Positions 41,874 through 49,086 of a stretch of DNA of 64,000 nucleotides are shown one piece after another. The translations under genes and the position numbers were made by a program. The notes beneath the pieces are model-generated. The model had not been told where the DNA came from and did not search any database. It worked only from the letters and a program-made list of their open reading frames with translations. The DNA comes from ZC4RG19 sp017577565. GTDB taxonomy: Bacteria > Actinomycetota > Acidimicrobiia > Acidimicrobiales > VFJN01. Location of the stretch: the NCBI GenBank assembly GCA_047459075.1, contig VSCH01000009.1, forward strand, positions 18,471-82,470, in the 5' to 3' direction. Within the stretch, counting starts at the first letter, position 1. Every line of letters starts with the position of its first letter.

Positions 41874-42839
41874 ATGAACCCCGAGGTCGAGGCCCGGGCG
41901 GCGCAGCTGCGGCACGAGCGGGTGCCGTTCGTCCTCGCCCGGGTCGTCCGGGCCGAGCGGCCGACCTCGGCCGTGCCGGGCGACGAGGCCGTCGTGCTGC
42001 CCGACGGCTCGATCGAGGGGTTCGTCGGCGGCGCCTGCGCCGAGTCGACCGTGCGGGCCCAGGGCCTGTCGCTGCTCGACTCCGGCGAGTCCCTCCTCCT
42101 GCGGATCTCGCCCCCGCCGCCCGAGGGCGCGGCCGCGCCCGCGCCGGGCGACGACCCGCCCGGCACGCTGTCGGTCGTCAACCACTGCCTGTCGGGCGGG
42201 ACGCTCGAGATCTTCCTCGAGCCCGTGGCCCCGGCCCCGGTCGTGGCGGTGCACGGCGACTCGCCGATCGCGGCGGCGCTGGTGTCGCTGGCCGGCGGCG
42301 TCGGCTTCGAGGGCGTGGCCGGGGTCGACCCCGCCGGCCTCGGGGCGGGCGGGGTGCTGGCCGTCGTCGTCGCCTCGCACGGCCGGGACGAGGAGCCGGT
42401 CCTCGAGGCGGCGGTCCGGGCCGGCGTGCCCTACGTCGGCCTCGTCGCGAGCCCCAAGCGGGGCGGGGCGGTCGTCGCCGGCCTCGACCTCGACCCCGGG
42501 CAGCGGGCGGCGGTCCGCACGCCGGCCGGGCTCGACATCGGTGCCCGGACGCCCCGGGAGGTGGCGCTGTCGATCCTGGCCGAGATCGTCGCCCGCCGCC
42601 CCCGGCCGGCCGCGGACCCGGCGGCCGCGCCCGAGGCGGCGCCCGAGCGGGCGGCCGAGCCGGTGGTGCCCGGCCGGCGGCCCCCGCTGGCCACCGACGT
42701 CGTGTGCGGCATGTCGGTGGTGGCCGAGGAGCCGACGCTGCACCTCGACCACGGCGGCGAGCGCCACTGGTTCTGCGGTTCCGGCTGCCTGCGGGCCTTC
42801 GCCGCCGACCCGGACGCCTACCTGGCGCCGCCGGGCTGA
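41874..42839 (+). CDS. XdhC/CoxF-like molybdenum cofactor maturation protein fused to a YHS domain
   Basis: The 321-residue protein has an N-terminal XdhC_CoxI segment (VLARVVRAERPTSAVPGDEAVV; GFVGGACAESTVRAQ near 50-65) and an XdhC Rossmann-like domain (PYVGLVASPKRG). After an Ala/Pro-rich linker comes a C-terminal YHS-like domain (about 275-321) with the cysteines of VCGM and WFCGSGCLRAF. XdhC proteins load sulfurated Mo cofactor into Mo hydroxylases. YHS domains are thought to bind metal, here possibly the Cu of CoxL. The latter is inference from domain context. Confidence 0.8.
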   Translation: MNPEVEARAAQLRHERVPFVLARVVRAERPTSAVPGDEAVVLPDGSIEGFVGGACAESTVRAQGLSLLDSGESLLLRISPPPPEGAAAPAPGDDPPGTLSVVNHCLSGGTLEIFLEPVAPAPVVAVHGDSPIAAALVSLAGGVGFEGVAGVDPAGLGAGGVLAVVVASHGRDEEPVLEAAVRAGVPYVGLVASPKRGGAVVAGLDLDPGQRAAVRTPAGLDIGARTPREVALSILAEIVARRPRPAADPAAAPEAAPERAAEPVVPGRRPPLATDVVCGMSVVAEEPTLHLDHGGERHWFCGSGCLRAFAADPDAYLAPPG

Positions 42840-42842
42840 GCC

Positions 42843-43727
42843 ATGGTCGCCCCGGACGACGTCGCCGACGTCGAGGCGATGCGGGCCCTGCTCGACGAGG
42901 TCGACTACCTGGCCGACCTCGGCCTGGCGACCGCGCTGTTCTGCGCGGTGCGGCTGCCCCAGCCGCTGCTGCTCGAGGGCGAGGCCGGCGTGGGCAAGAC
43001 CGAGGCGGCCAAGGCCCTCGCCGCCGTGCTGGAGACGCCGCTCGTGCGCCTGCAGTGCTACGAGGGGATCGACGCCGCCGAGGCGCTCTACGAGTGGAAC
43101 TACCCCCGCCAGCTGCTCAGCATCCGGCTGGCCGAGGCGGCGGGGCGGGACCTGGCCGAGGACGACCTGTTCGGCCCCGACCACCTGGTCGAGCGGCCGC
43201 TGCTGCGGGCCCTGCGGCACCCCGGCCCCCGCCCGGCCGTGCTGCTGGTCGACGAGGTCGACCGGGCCGACGACGAGTTCGAGGCCTTCCTGCTCGAGCT
43301 CCTGGCCGAGTCCGCGGTCACCATCCCCGAGCTGGGCACCGTCCGGGCGGCCCGGCCCCCGGTGGTCGTGCTCACCTCCAACCGGACGCGCGACCTGCAC
43401 GACGCGCTCAAGCGCCGCTGCCTCTACCACTGGATCGACTACCCCGACCTCGCCCGGGCGGTGGCCGTCGTCCGGCGCCGGGTCCCCGCGGCCTCCGCCA
43501 CGCTGGCCGAGCAGGTGGCCGCGGCGGTCGCCCGCCTGCGCGGCCTCGAGGTGCAGAAGCCGCCCGGCCTGGCCGAGGCGATCGACTGGGTGGCGACCCT
43601 CCGGCTGCTCGGGCTCGACCGCCTCGACGGCGACGCCGCCGAGGCCACCCTCGGCTCGGTGCTCAAGTACCGGGAGGACCTCGAGGTGGCCCGCGACCGG
43701 GGCATGGCCTGGGTCGCGGGCGGCTGA
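42843..43727 (+). CDS. coxD: MoxR-type AAA+ ATPase CoxD
   Basis: The 294-residue AAA+ protein has Walker A GEAGVGKTEAAK (near residue 46-57), Walker B VLLVDEVDRAD and sensor VVLTSNRTRDL. MoxR ATPases with this place in cox clusters (CoxD) are needed to build the [CuSMoO2] centre of CO dehydrogenase. It starts three bases after the XdhC-YHS stop and is followed directly by the VWA partner CoxE, the usual MoxR/VWA pair. Confidence 0.9.
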   Translation: MVAPDDVADVEAMRALLDEVDYLADLGLATALFCAVRLPQPLLLEGEAGVGKTEAAKALAAVLETPLVRLQCYEGIDAAEALYEWNYPRQLLSIRLAEAAGRDLAEDDLFGPDHLVERPLLRALRHPGPRPAVLLVDEVDRADDEFEAFLLELLAESAVTIPELGTVRAARPPVVVLTSNRTRDLHDALKRRCLYHWIDYPDLARAVAVVRRRVPAASATLAEQVAAAVARLRGLEVQKPPGLAEAIDWVATLRLLGLDRLDGDAAEATLGSVLKYREDLEVARDRGMAWVAGG

Positions 43728-43729
43728 GC

Positions 43730-44977
43730 ATGCCCGGCGGGACCGCGTGGCGCGGGGCACCCGAGCCGGGTCGCGACGGCGGGGAGCTGCTCGCCCGGGT
43801 CGACCTCGCCGAGGTCGTGGCCGCCGTCGGCCACCTGCTGCACGCGGCCGGCGTGCCCGTGACCCCCGAGCGCAGCGGCCGCTTCGCCCGGGCGGTCACC
43901 CTGGCCCGCCCGGCCACGCTCGACGAGCTCTACTGGGCCGGGCGGGTCACGCTGCTCGGCGGGGCCGACCAGGTCCCGGTCTACGACGCCGTGTTCGGGC
44001 AGGTCTTCCGGGGACGGGTCGACGTCGCCGACCGGCGGGGCCAGGAGCCGTCCGGGCTGGCGGCGGCGCCCCGGGCCCGGCCGACGCCCGTCGACCGCGC
44101 CCCCACCCGCGCCGGGGCGACGGCGGGACCGCCGCCCGCCCCGCGGGTCATGACCCCGACCGGGGGGTCGCCGGGCGACGAGGCGGTGGCCGAGGGCGCC
44201 GACGTGCTGGCCGCCGCCAGCCCCGAGGAGCGCCTGGGCCACACCGACCTGGCGGCGCTGACCGACGACGAGCTGGCGGCGCTGCGCCCGCTGCTCGCCG
44301 CGCTGCCGTGGGCGGCGCCCCGCCGTCCCGGCCGGCGGACGACCCGCCACCGCCGGGGCCGCCGGCTCGACCTGCGGGCGACGCTCCGGTCCGCCCGCCG
44401 CACCGGCGGGGACCCGGTGCGGCGGATCGCCCGCCGGCGCGTCGACCGCCCCCGACGCCTGGTGCTGCTCGCCGACGTGTCGGGGTCGATGGCGCCCTAC
44501 GCCCGCGCCTGGCTGCACCTGCTGCACGGCGCGGTGCGGGCCGCCCGGGCCGACGCCTTCGTCTTCGCCACCCGGCTCACCCGGCTGACCCGGGCGCTGG
44601 CGACCTCCGACCCCGACGCCGCGCTGCGGCGGGCGACCGCGGCCGCGCCCGACTGGTCGGGCGGCACCCGCATCGGCGCCGCGCTGGCCGCGTTCGTCGA
44701 CCGCCACGGCCGCCGGGGCGTGGCCCGGGGGGCGGTCGTGGTCATCGTCTCCGACGGCTGGGACACGGGCGACCCGGCGGTGGTGGGCGAGCAGATGGCC
44801 CGGCTCGCCCGGCTGGCCCACCGGATCGTGTGGGTCAACCCCCGGCGGGCCGCCCCCGGCTACCGGCCGCTCGTCGGGGGCATGGCGGCGGCGCTGCCGC
44901 ACGTCGACGCCTTCGTCAGCGGCCACACGGCGGCCGCGCTCGCCGAGGTCGTCGCCGCCATCGGCGACCCCGGCTGA
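43730..44977 (+). CDS. coxE: VWA-domain protein CoxE
   Basis: The 415-residue protein has an N-terminal helical region, a basic Arg-rich linker, and a C-terminal von Willebrand A domain with the metal-ion site DVSGSM at 249-254 and the later SDGWDTGD. It is the partner of the CoxD ATPase and acts in CO dehydrogenase maturation, probably linked to copper insertion. The ATG at 43730 is two bases after the coxD stop. The frame is open upstream by chance. Confidence 0.88.
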   Translation: MPGGTAWRGAPEPGRDGGELLARVDLAEVVAAVGHLLHAAGVPVTPERSGRFARAVTLARPATLDELYWAGRVTLLGGADQVPVYDAVFGQVFRGRVDVADRRGQEPSGLAAAPRARPTPVDRAPTRAGATAGPPPAPRVMTPTGGSPGDEAVAEGADVLAAASPEERLGHTDLAALTDDELAALRPLLAALPWAAPRRPGRRTTRHRRGRRLDLRATLRSARRTGGDPVRRIARRRVDRPRRLVLLADVSGSMAPYARAWLHLLHGAVRAARADAFVFATRLTRLTRALATSDPDAALRRATAAAPDWSGGTRIGAALAAFVDRHGRRGVARGAVVVIVSDGWDTGDPAVVGEQMARLARLAHRIVWVNPRRAAPGYRPLVGGMAAALPHVDAFVSGHTAAALAEVVAAIGDPG

Positions 44978-45009
44978 CCGCGACCCACGCGCGCCCGGCG
45001 TCGACCACG

Positions 45010-45177
45010 ATGGGGCCGATGAACCCCGCGCTGGTCGCCGCGCCCGACCGGGGGCTGCCCGCCGCCGACGTCGACCGGCTGCCCGCCCTCCTCGCCCCGG
45101 CCGCGGCGAGGATCGCGGCGTCCGGCGACATCTGGTACCCGAACCCGATGGGCCTGCCGCGGTCGGGGCCGGGCTAG
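45010..45177 (+). CDS. possible small protein at the end of the cox cluster
   Basis: A 55-codon frame (ATG 45010 or 45019) lies after coxE and ends SGDIWYPNPMGLPRSGPG. It uses normal codon preference. Its stop overlaps that of the convergent aldo/keto reductase gene by three bases. I do not recognise the family, no clear ribosome site is visible, and it may be a non-coding remnant. Confidence 0.3.
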   Translation: MGPMNPALVAAPDRGLPAADVDRLPALLAPAAARIAASGDIWYPNPMGLPRSGPG

Positions 45178-46127
45178 GGCCGGCCGGGCGGGGCGATCTC
45201 GTCGAGCGCGGCCAGGTCCTCCGCCGAGGGCCGCCAGGCGCCGGCGGCGACGTTGGCCCGCACCTGCTCCGGCGTCGTCGCCCCGGCGATGACCGAGGCG
45301 ACGGCGGGCCGGGCGGCCAGGCCGCCGATGGCCACGTCCAGCAGCGTGACGCCCCGCTCGCGGGCGAAGGCCTCGAGCCGCTCGACCACGTCGAAGCGGG
45401 GGTCGTCGGCCGGCGGCAGCCCCCGGTCGGCCAGGCGGGTGCCCGGCGGCGGCGGCTCGCCTCGGCGGTACTTGCCGGTGAGGAGCCCGCTGGCCAGGGG
45501 GAAGTAGGGCAGCAGGCCGATGCCGTGGTGGAGGCAGGCGGGCACGACCTCGGCCTCGACGCCCCGCTCCAGCAGGTTGTAGTGGTTCTGGGCGCTGACG
45601 AACCGCTCGAGGCCCCGGGTGCGGGCGATCCAGTCGGCGTCGGTGATCTGCCAGGCCGCCAGGTTGGACGAGCCGATGTAGCGCACCTTGCCCTCCCGCA
45701 CGAGGTCGGTCAGCGCCGCGAGGGTCTCCTCCATGGGCGTGACGCCGTCGGGGCGGTGCAGCTGGTAGAGGTCGATCCAGTCGGTGCGCAGGCGGCGCAG
45801 CGACCGCTCGACCGCCCGGCGGACGTAGCGGCGCGAGGCCCGGGCGCCCCAGTCGGGCCCGTTGGCGCCGCCGACGTCCCAGCCGAACTTGGTGGCGACG
45901 ACCACCTCGTCGCGCCGCCCGGCCAGGGCGGCGCCCAGCAGCTCCTCGGAGTCGCCGTAGCTGTCGGACGTGTCGAACAGCGTCACGCCGGCGTCGAGCG
46001 CGGCGTGGACGACCGCCCGGGTCTGCTCGGGCCCGATGCGCCGCCCGAAGTTGTTGCAGCCCAGCCCCACGCGGGACACGACGAGCCCGGAGGTGCCGAG
46101 CGGCCGCAGGTCGTCGGCCAGGGTCAT
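45174..46127 (-). CDS. aldo/keto reductase
   Basis: The 317-residue TIM-barrel NADPH oxidoreductase carries the catalytic tetrad of the family: Asp and Tyr in DTSDSYG (near 52-58), Lys in ATKFGWD, and His in DLYQLHRPDG. It is closest to the YajO/Tas-type general aldehyde and ketone reductases. The substrate is unknown. The ATG at 46127 is seven bases after TACAGT (46135-46140), so it is probably leaderless. Confidence 0.87.
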   Translation of the reverse strand: MTLADDLRPLGTSGLVVSRVGLGCNNFGRRIGPEQTRAVVHAALDAGVTLFDTSDSYGDSEELLGAALAGRRDEVVVATKFGWDVGGANGPDWGARASRRYVRRAVERSLRRLRTDWIDLYQLHRPDGVTPMEETLAALTDLVREGKVRYIGSSNLAAWQITDADWIARTRGLERFVSAQNHYNLLERGVEAEVVPACLHHGIGLLPYFPLASGLLTGKYRRGEPPPPGTRLADRGLPPADDPRFDVVERLEAFARERGVTLLDVAIGGLAARPAVASVIAGATTPEQVRANVAAGAWRPSAEDLAALDEIAPPGRP

Positions 46128-46143
46128 GGCGGCGACTGTAGGG

Positions 46144-46179
46144 CCTGCCGGGGCCGCGGCTCGGCGCGACCCCGGCAGG
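46144..46179 (-). terminator. hairpin after the iron-siderophore lipoprotein gene
   Basis: CCTGCCGGGG (46144-46153) and CCCCGGCAGG (46170-46179) are perfect reverse complements. The pair lies about 20 bases past the stop of the binding-protein gene and upstream of the aldo/keto reductase. Confidence 0.5.
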
Positions 46180-46196
46180 TGCTCCCGAGCCGCAGG

Positions 46197-47234
46197 TCAG
46201 CCCTGGTCGACGACCTGGGCGGCCGCGGACAGCTCGGCGACGTAGTCGTCGAGCCCCCAGGTCACCGACAGCGCGGTCGGCGGGGAGACCGAGGCGATGA
46301 ACTCGGTCCCGACCATCTGGGCCACCCGCCCCTCGCGCACCTGGGACATGAGCTGGGCCGGGGCGGAGTCGAGGAACTGGTCCATCTGCTCCTGGGTGTC
46401 GGCGAAGGCGACGAGGATGTCGCTGTCCAGCTCGCCCAGCCGCTCGTGGCTGAGCGTGAAGTAGAAGGTCGACTCGTCGGTCTCGAGCTCGCGGACGGCG
46501 GGCGCCACCTCGAGGCCGAGGGCGAGCGCGAACTCCACCCGGGCGTCGGCCTCCTTGTAGACGTAGAACGTGTCGCCGGTGTCCCACACCATGGCGACCG
46601 TCTTGCCCGCCAGCTCGGGGTGGGCCTCGGCCTGCGCGGCCAGCTCGGCGTCGATCTCGTCCAGCAGGGCGGCGGCCTCGTCGCTGCGGCCGAGCGCCGT
46701 GCCGACGATCTCGACGAGCTCGCGCCAGGGCGTCGACCACGCCTCCTCCGGGTAGGCGACGACCGGCGCGACCTCGGACAGGAGCTCGTACTCCTCCTCG
46801 GTGAGGCCGGAGTAGGCGGCGAGGACGAGGTCGGGCTCGGCGGCCGCGATGGCCTCGACCGGCGCCTCCTCCGAGTTGGGCAGGATCTCGGGCAGCTCGG
46901 CGCCCTGCTCCTCGAGCGCCTCGCGGATCCAGGGCAGCACGCCCTGCTCGTCGCCGCCGTACTCCTGGAAGGGGATGGCGACCGGCACGACGCCGAGGGC
47001 GATGGCGGCGTCCGCGCTGCCCCAACCCCAGGTCACCACCCGCTCGGGCGGCTCGGTGATCTCGGTCTCGCCGAACGCGTGGGTGATCGTGACGGGGAAC
47101 TCGTCCCCCGATCCGGCGTCCTCGGTGGCGGCGCCGGCGTCGGCCTCCTCGTCCGACGAGCTCGAGCAGGCGCCCACCAGCAGGGCGCCGGACAGGACGA
47201 GGGCCAGCAGGCGGAGGGGTGTGACGGCTCGCAC
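46197..47234 (-). CDS. iron-siderophore ABC transporter substrate-binding lipoprotein (FepB/FecB-like)
   Basis: The 345-residue precursor has a lipoprotein signal peptide ending LLVGACSSSS (Cys near 23) and a class III periplasmic-binding fold (PERVVTWGWGSADAAIALGVVPVAIP). The family binds ferric siderophores, heme or cobalamin. No permease or ATPase gene is adjacent, so it would rely on a transporter encoded elsewhere. The GTG at 47234 gives the best signal peptide. A well-spaced promoter with a palindrome between -35 and -10 precedes it, which suggests iron control. Confidence 0.87.
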   Translation of the reverse strand: MRAVTPLRLLALVLSGALLVGACSSSSDEEADAGAATEDAGSGDEFPVTITHAFGETEITEPPERVVTWGWGSADAAIALGVVPVAIPFQEYGGDEQGVLPWIREALEEQGAELPEILPNSEEAPVEAIAAAEPDLVLAAYSGLTEEEYELLSEVAPVVAYPEEAWSTPWRELVEIVGTALGRSDEAAALLDEIDAELAAQAEAHPELAGKTVAMVWDTGDTFYVYKEADARVEFALALGLEVAPAVRELETDESTFYFTLSHERLGELDSDILVAFADTQEQMDQFLDSAPAQLMSQVREGRVAQMVGTEFIASVSPPTALSVTWGLDDYVAELSAAAQVVDQG

Positions 47235-47270
47235 GGTCGCTCCAGATCGCTCGGTGACGTTCGGACCGGC

Positions 47271-47299
47271 AATCTAGGGATGGTAAGCGTGCCTATCAA
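47271..47299 (-). promoter_or_regulatory. promoter with internal palindrome (iron-box-like)
   Basis: On the minus strand TTGATA (47294-47299), 17 bases and TAGATT (47271-47276) form one of the best housekeeping promoters in the window. The spacer overlaps an imperfect 19-base palindrome (47279-47297) whose right half GCTTACC fits the DtxR/IdeR box half-site. The left half matches poorly. Confidence 0.55.
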
Positions 47300-47353
47300 G
47301 ATGAGCCGCCACGGAGCGCGGCCGTCCGCGCCGGGCCGGCCGGGGGGCGGCCG

Positions 47354-47821
47354 TCAGCTGACCTCGACGACCTCGACGGTGAGCTCGGCGCCGGTGGGCG
47401 CGGTGAACGACACGACGTCGCCGACCGAGGCACCGAGCAGCGCCTGCCCGAGCGGCGACGACGGGCTGATGACGTCGAGGTCGTCGTGGCGCTCCTCGAT
47501 GGACCCGACGAGGTAGCGCTCGACCTCGTCGTCGCCCTCGTAGCGGATGCCGACCACCGAGCCGTGCGAGACGACGTCGCCCCCCTCGGACTCCACGATC
47601 TCGGCGTTCTCGAGCATCTGCCGGAGGTGGGCGATGCGGCCCTCCATCTTGCCCTGCTCCTCCTTGGCGGCCTGGTAGTCGCCGTTCTCGGAGAGATCAC
47701 CCAGCTCGCGGGCGGCCTCGATCTTGCGAGCGATCTCGACCCGCCCGCGCGTCGTCAGGTCGTCGAGCTCGGCCTTGAGGCGGTCGTACGCGGCCTGCGA
47801 GAGGTGATGCGTCTTGGGCAT
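47354..47821 (-). CDS. greA: transcription elongation factor GreA
   Basis: GreA rescues backtracked RNA polymerase by stimulating transcript cleavage. The 155-residue protein has the N-terminal coiled coil with the acidic tip (LGDLSENGDYQAAKEEQ near 42-58) and the C-terminal FKBP-like domain (SPLGQALLGASVGD). The length is normal. The ATG at 47821 is eight bases after TAGTCT (47830-47835), suggesting a leaderless mRNA. Confidence 0.95.
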   Translation of the reverse strand: MPKTHHLSQAAYDRLKAELDDLTTRGRVEIARKIEAARELGDLSENGDYQAAKEEQGKMEGRIAHLRQMLENAEIVESEGGDVVSHGSVVGIRYEGDDEVERYLVGSIEERHDDLDVISPSSPLGQALLGASVGDVVSFTAPTGAELTVEVVEVS

Positions 47822-47885
47822 GAAGGATCAGACTACTGGTGGGCCCGCGCCGTTCCGACGGGGCGCGGCCCCAGGTCGGGCCCGG

Positions 47886-47915
47886 TTGACGGCGCCGCGA
47901 GTGAACGGCGACACT
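47886..47915 (+). promoter_or_regulatory. promoter of the leuB leader transcript
   Basis: TTGACG (47886-47891) is a near-consensus -35 box, with GACACT (47910-47915) 18 bases later as a weak -10. The leader peptide ATG at 47924 is eight bases further. It has the same -35 hexamer and spacing as the leuA leader promoter. Confidence 0.5.
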
Positions 47916-47923
47916 TGGCGCTG

Positions 47924-47962
47924 ATGCCGTGCCCCCGCACCCCGGTAATCGTCATCGCCTAG
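47924..47962 (+). CDS. leuB-ilvE-cimA leader peptide (Val/Ile-rich)
   Basis: A 12-codon frame reads MPCPRTPVIVIA then TAG. Val-Ile-Val-Ile lies immediately before Ala-TAG, with the rare GTA for the first Val. The residue choice fits the genes that follow: leuB and cimA can make 2-oxobutyrate for isoleucine, and ilvE makes isoleucine and valine. The call rests on composition, position and the hairpins; no similarity evidence is possible. Confidence 0.72.
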   Translation: MPCPRTPVIVIA

Positions 47963-47988
47963 CGGACGTCGCTCGCCCGACGTCCGCT
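47961..47988 (+). promoter_or_regulatory. first attenuator hairpin of leuB leader
   Basis: AGCGGACGTC (47961-47970) and GACGTCCGCT (47979-47988) are perfect reverse complements with an eight-base loop. The 5' arm begins inside the TAG stop of the leader peptide, exactly as in the ilvB leader. Confidence 0.65.
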
Positions 47989-47994
47989 GCTCGA

Positions 47995-48024
47995 CCGTCC
48001 ACCTCGGTGGGCGGTTTGTCATTT
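47995..48024 (+). terminator. leuB attenuator terminator hairpin
   Basis: CCGTCCACC (47995-48003) pairs with GGTGGGCGG (48006-48014), with one G-U pair and a tight loop. TTTGTCATTT follows (48015-48024), a U-rich tail. It lies 50 bases upstream of leuB. Confidence 0.6.
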
Positions 48025-48074
48025 CTCCGGGCGGTCGGTGGTGCCGGCGGCCCCTCTACTCCCACGGAGACGCA

Positions 48075-49055
48075 GTGAGCCACAAGATCGGAGTCATCGG
48101 CGGCGACGGGATCGGCCCGGAGGTCATCGCCGAGGCCCTCAAGGTCGTCCGCGCCACCGGTGTCGAGATCGAGACCGTCGACTACGACCTGGGCGGCGCC
48201 CGCTACCTGCGCGACGGCACGATCCTGCCGGACAGCGTGCTCGAGGAGTGGCGCGGCCTCGACGCCCTGCTGCTCGGCGCGGTCGGCACGCCCGAGGTGC
48301 CCCCGGGGGTCATCGAGCGCGGGCTGCTGCTGCGGATGCGCTTCGAGCTCGACCTCTACGTCAACCAGCGGCCGTTCCTCGACCCGGCCAAGGGCATCGA
48401 CATGGTCGTCATCCGCGAGAACACCGAGGGGCCCTACGTCGGGGAGGGCGGCGTCCTCCGCAAGGGCACGCCGCACGAGGTGGCCACCCAGGGCTCGGTG
48501 AACACCCGCATGGGCGTCGAGCGCTGCGTCCGCTACGCCTTCGACCTCGCCGAGCGGCGCAGCCGCAAGCACCTGACCCTGGTGCACAAGACCAACGTGC
48601 TCACCTACGCCGGCGACCTGTGGCAGCGGATTTTCGACGAGGTGGCCGCCGAGCACCCCGAGGTGGGCACGGCCTACAACCACGTCGACGCCGCCTGCAT
48701 CCACCTCGTCCAGGACCCGCAGCGCTACGACGTGATCGTCACCGACAACCTGTTCGGCGACATCCTCACCGACCTCGGCGGCGCGGTCGCCGGGGGCATC
48801 GGCCTGGCCGCGTCCGGCAACCTCAACCCCGAGCGCACCGGGCCCTCGATGTTCGAGCCCGTGCACGGCTCGGCGCCCGACATCGCCGGCCTGGCCAAGG
48901 CCAACCCCACCGCCGCCATCCTCTCCGCGGCCATGATGCTGGAGTTCCTGGGCGAGGCCGACGCCGCCGCCCGCATCCGCAAGGCCTGCGCCGACCCGTC
49001 CACGCAGACCGGTACGACCTCCGAGATCGGCGACGCCATCGCCGCTCGGGTCTGA
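48075..49055 (+). CDS. leuB: 3-isopropylmalate dehydrogenase
   Basis: LeuB oxidises and decarboxylates 3-isopropylmalate to 4-methyl-2-oxopentanoate with NAD, and 3-methylmalate to 2-oxobutyrate in the citramalate route. At 326 residues it is the short actinobacterial type. GGDGIGPEVI is near residue 9, the substrate arginines lie in LLLRMRFELDLYVNQRP (near 89-105), and the metal Asp residues in TDNLFGDILTDL. The GTG at 48075 has GGAG upstream. It leads the leuB-ilvE-cimA operon behind the Val/Ile leader. Confidence 0.94.
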   Translation: MSHKIGVIGGDGIGPEVIAEALKVVRATGVEIETVDYDLGGARYLRDGTILPDSVLEEWRGLDALLLGAVGTPEVPPGVIERGLLLRMRFELDLYVNQRPFLDPAKGIDMVVIRENTEGPYVGEGGVLRKGTPHEVATQGSVNTRMGVERCVRYAFDLAERRSRKHLTLVHKTNVLTYAGDLWQRIFDEVAAEHPEVGTAYNHVDAACIHLVQDPQRYDVIVTDNLFGDILTDLGGAVAGGIGLAASGNLNPERTGPSMFEPVHGSAPDIAGLAKANPTAAILSAAMMLEFLGEADAAARIRKACADPSTQTGTTSEIGDAIAARV

Positions 49056-49086
49056 CGTCCATCACACACGAGGGGACCTGACCGAC

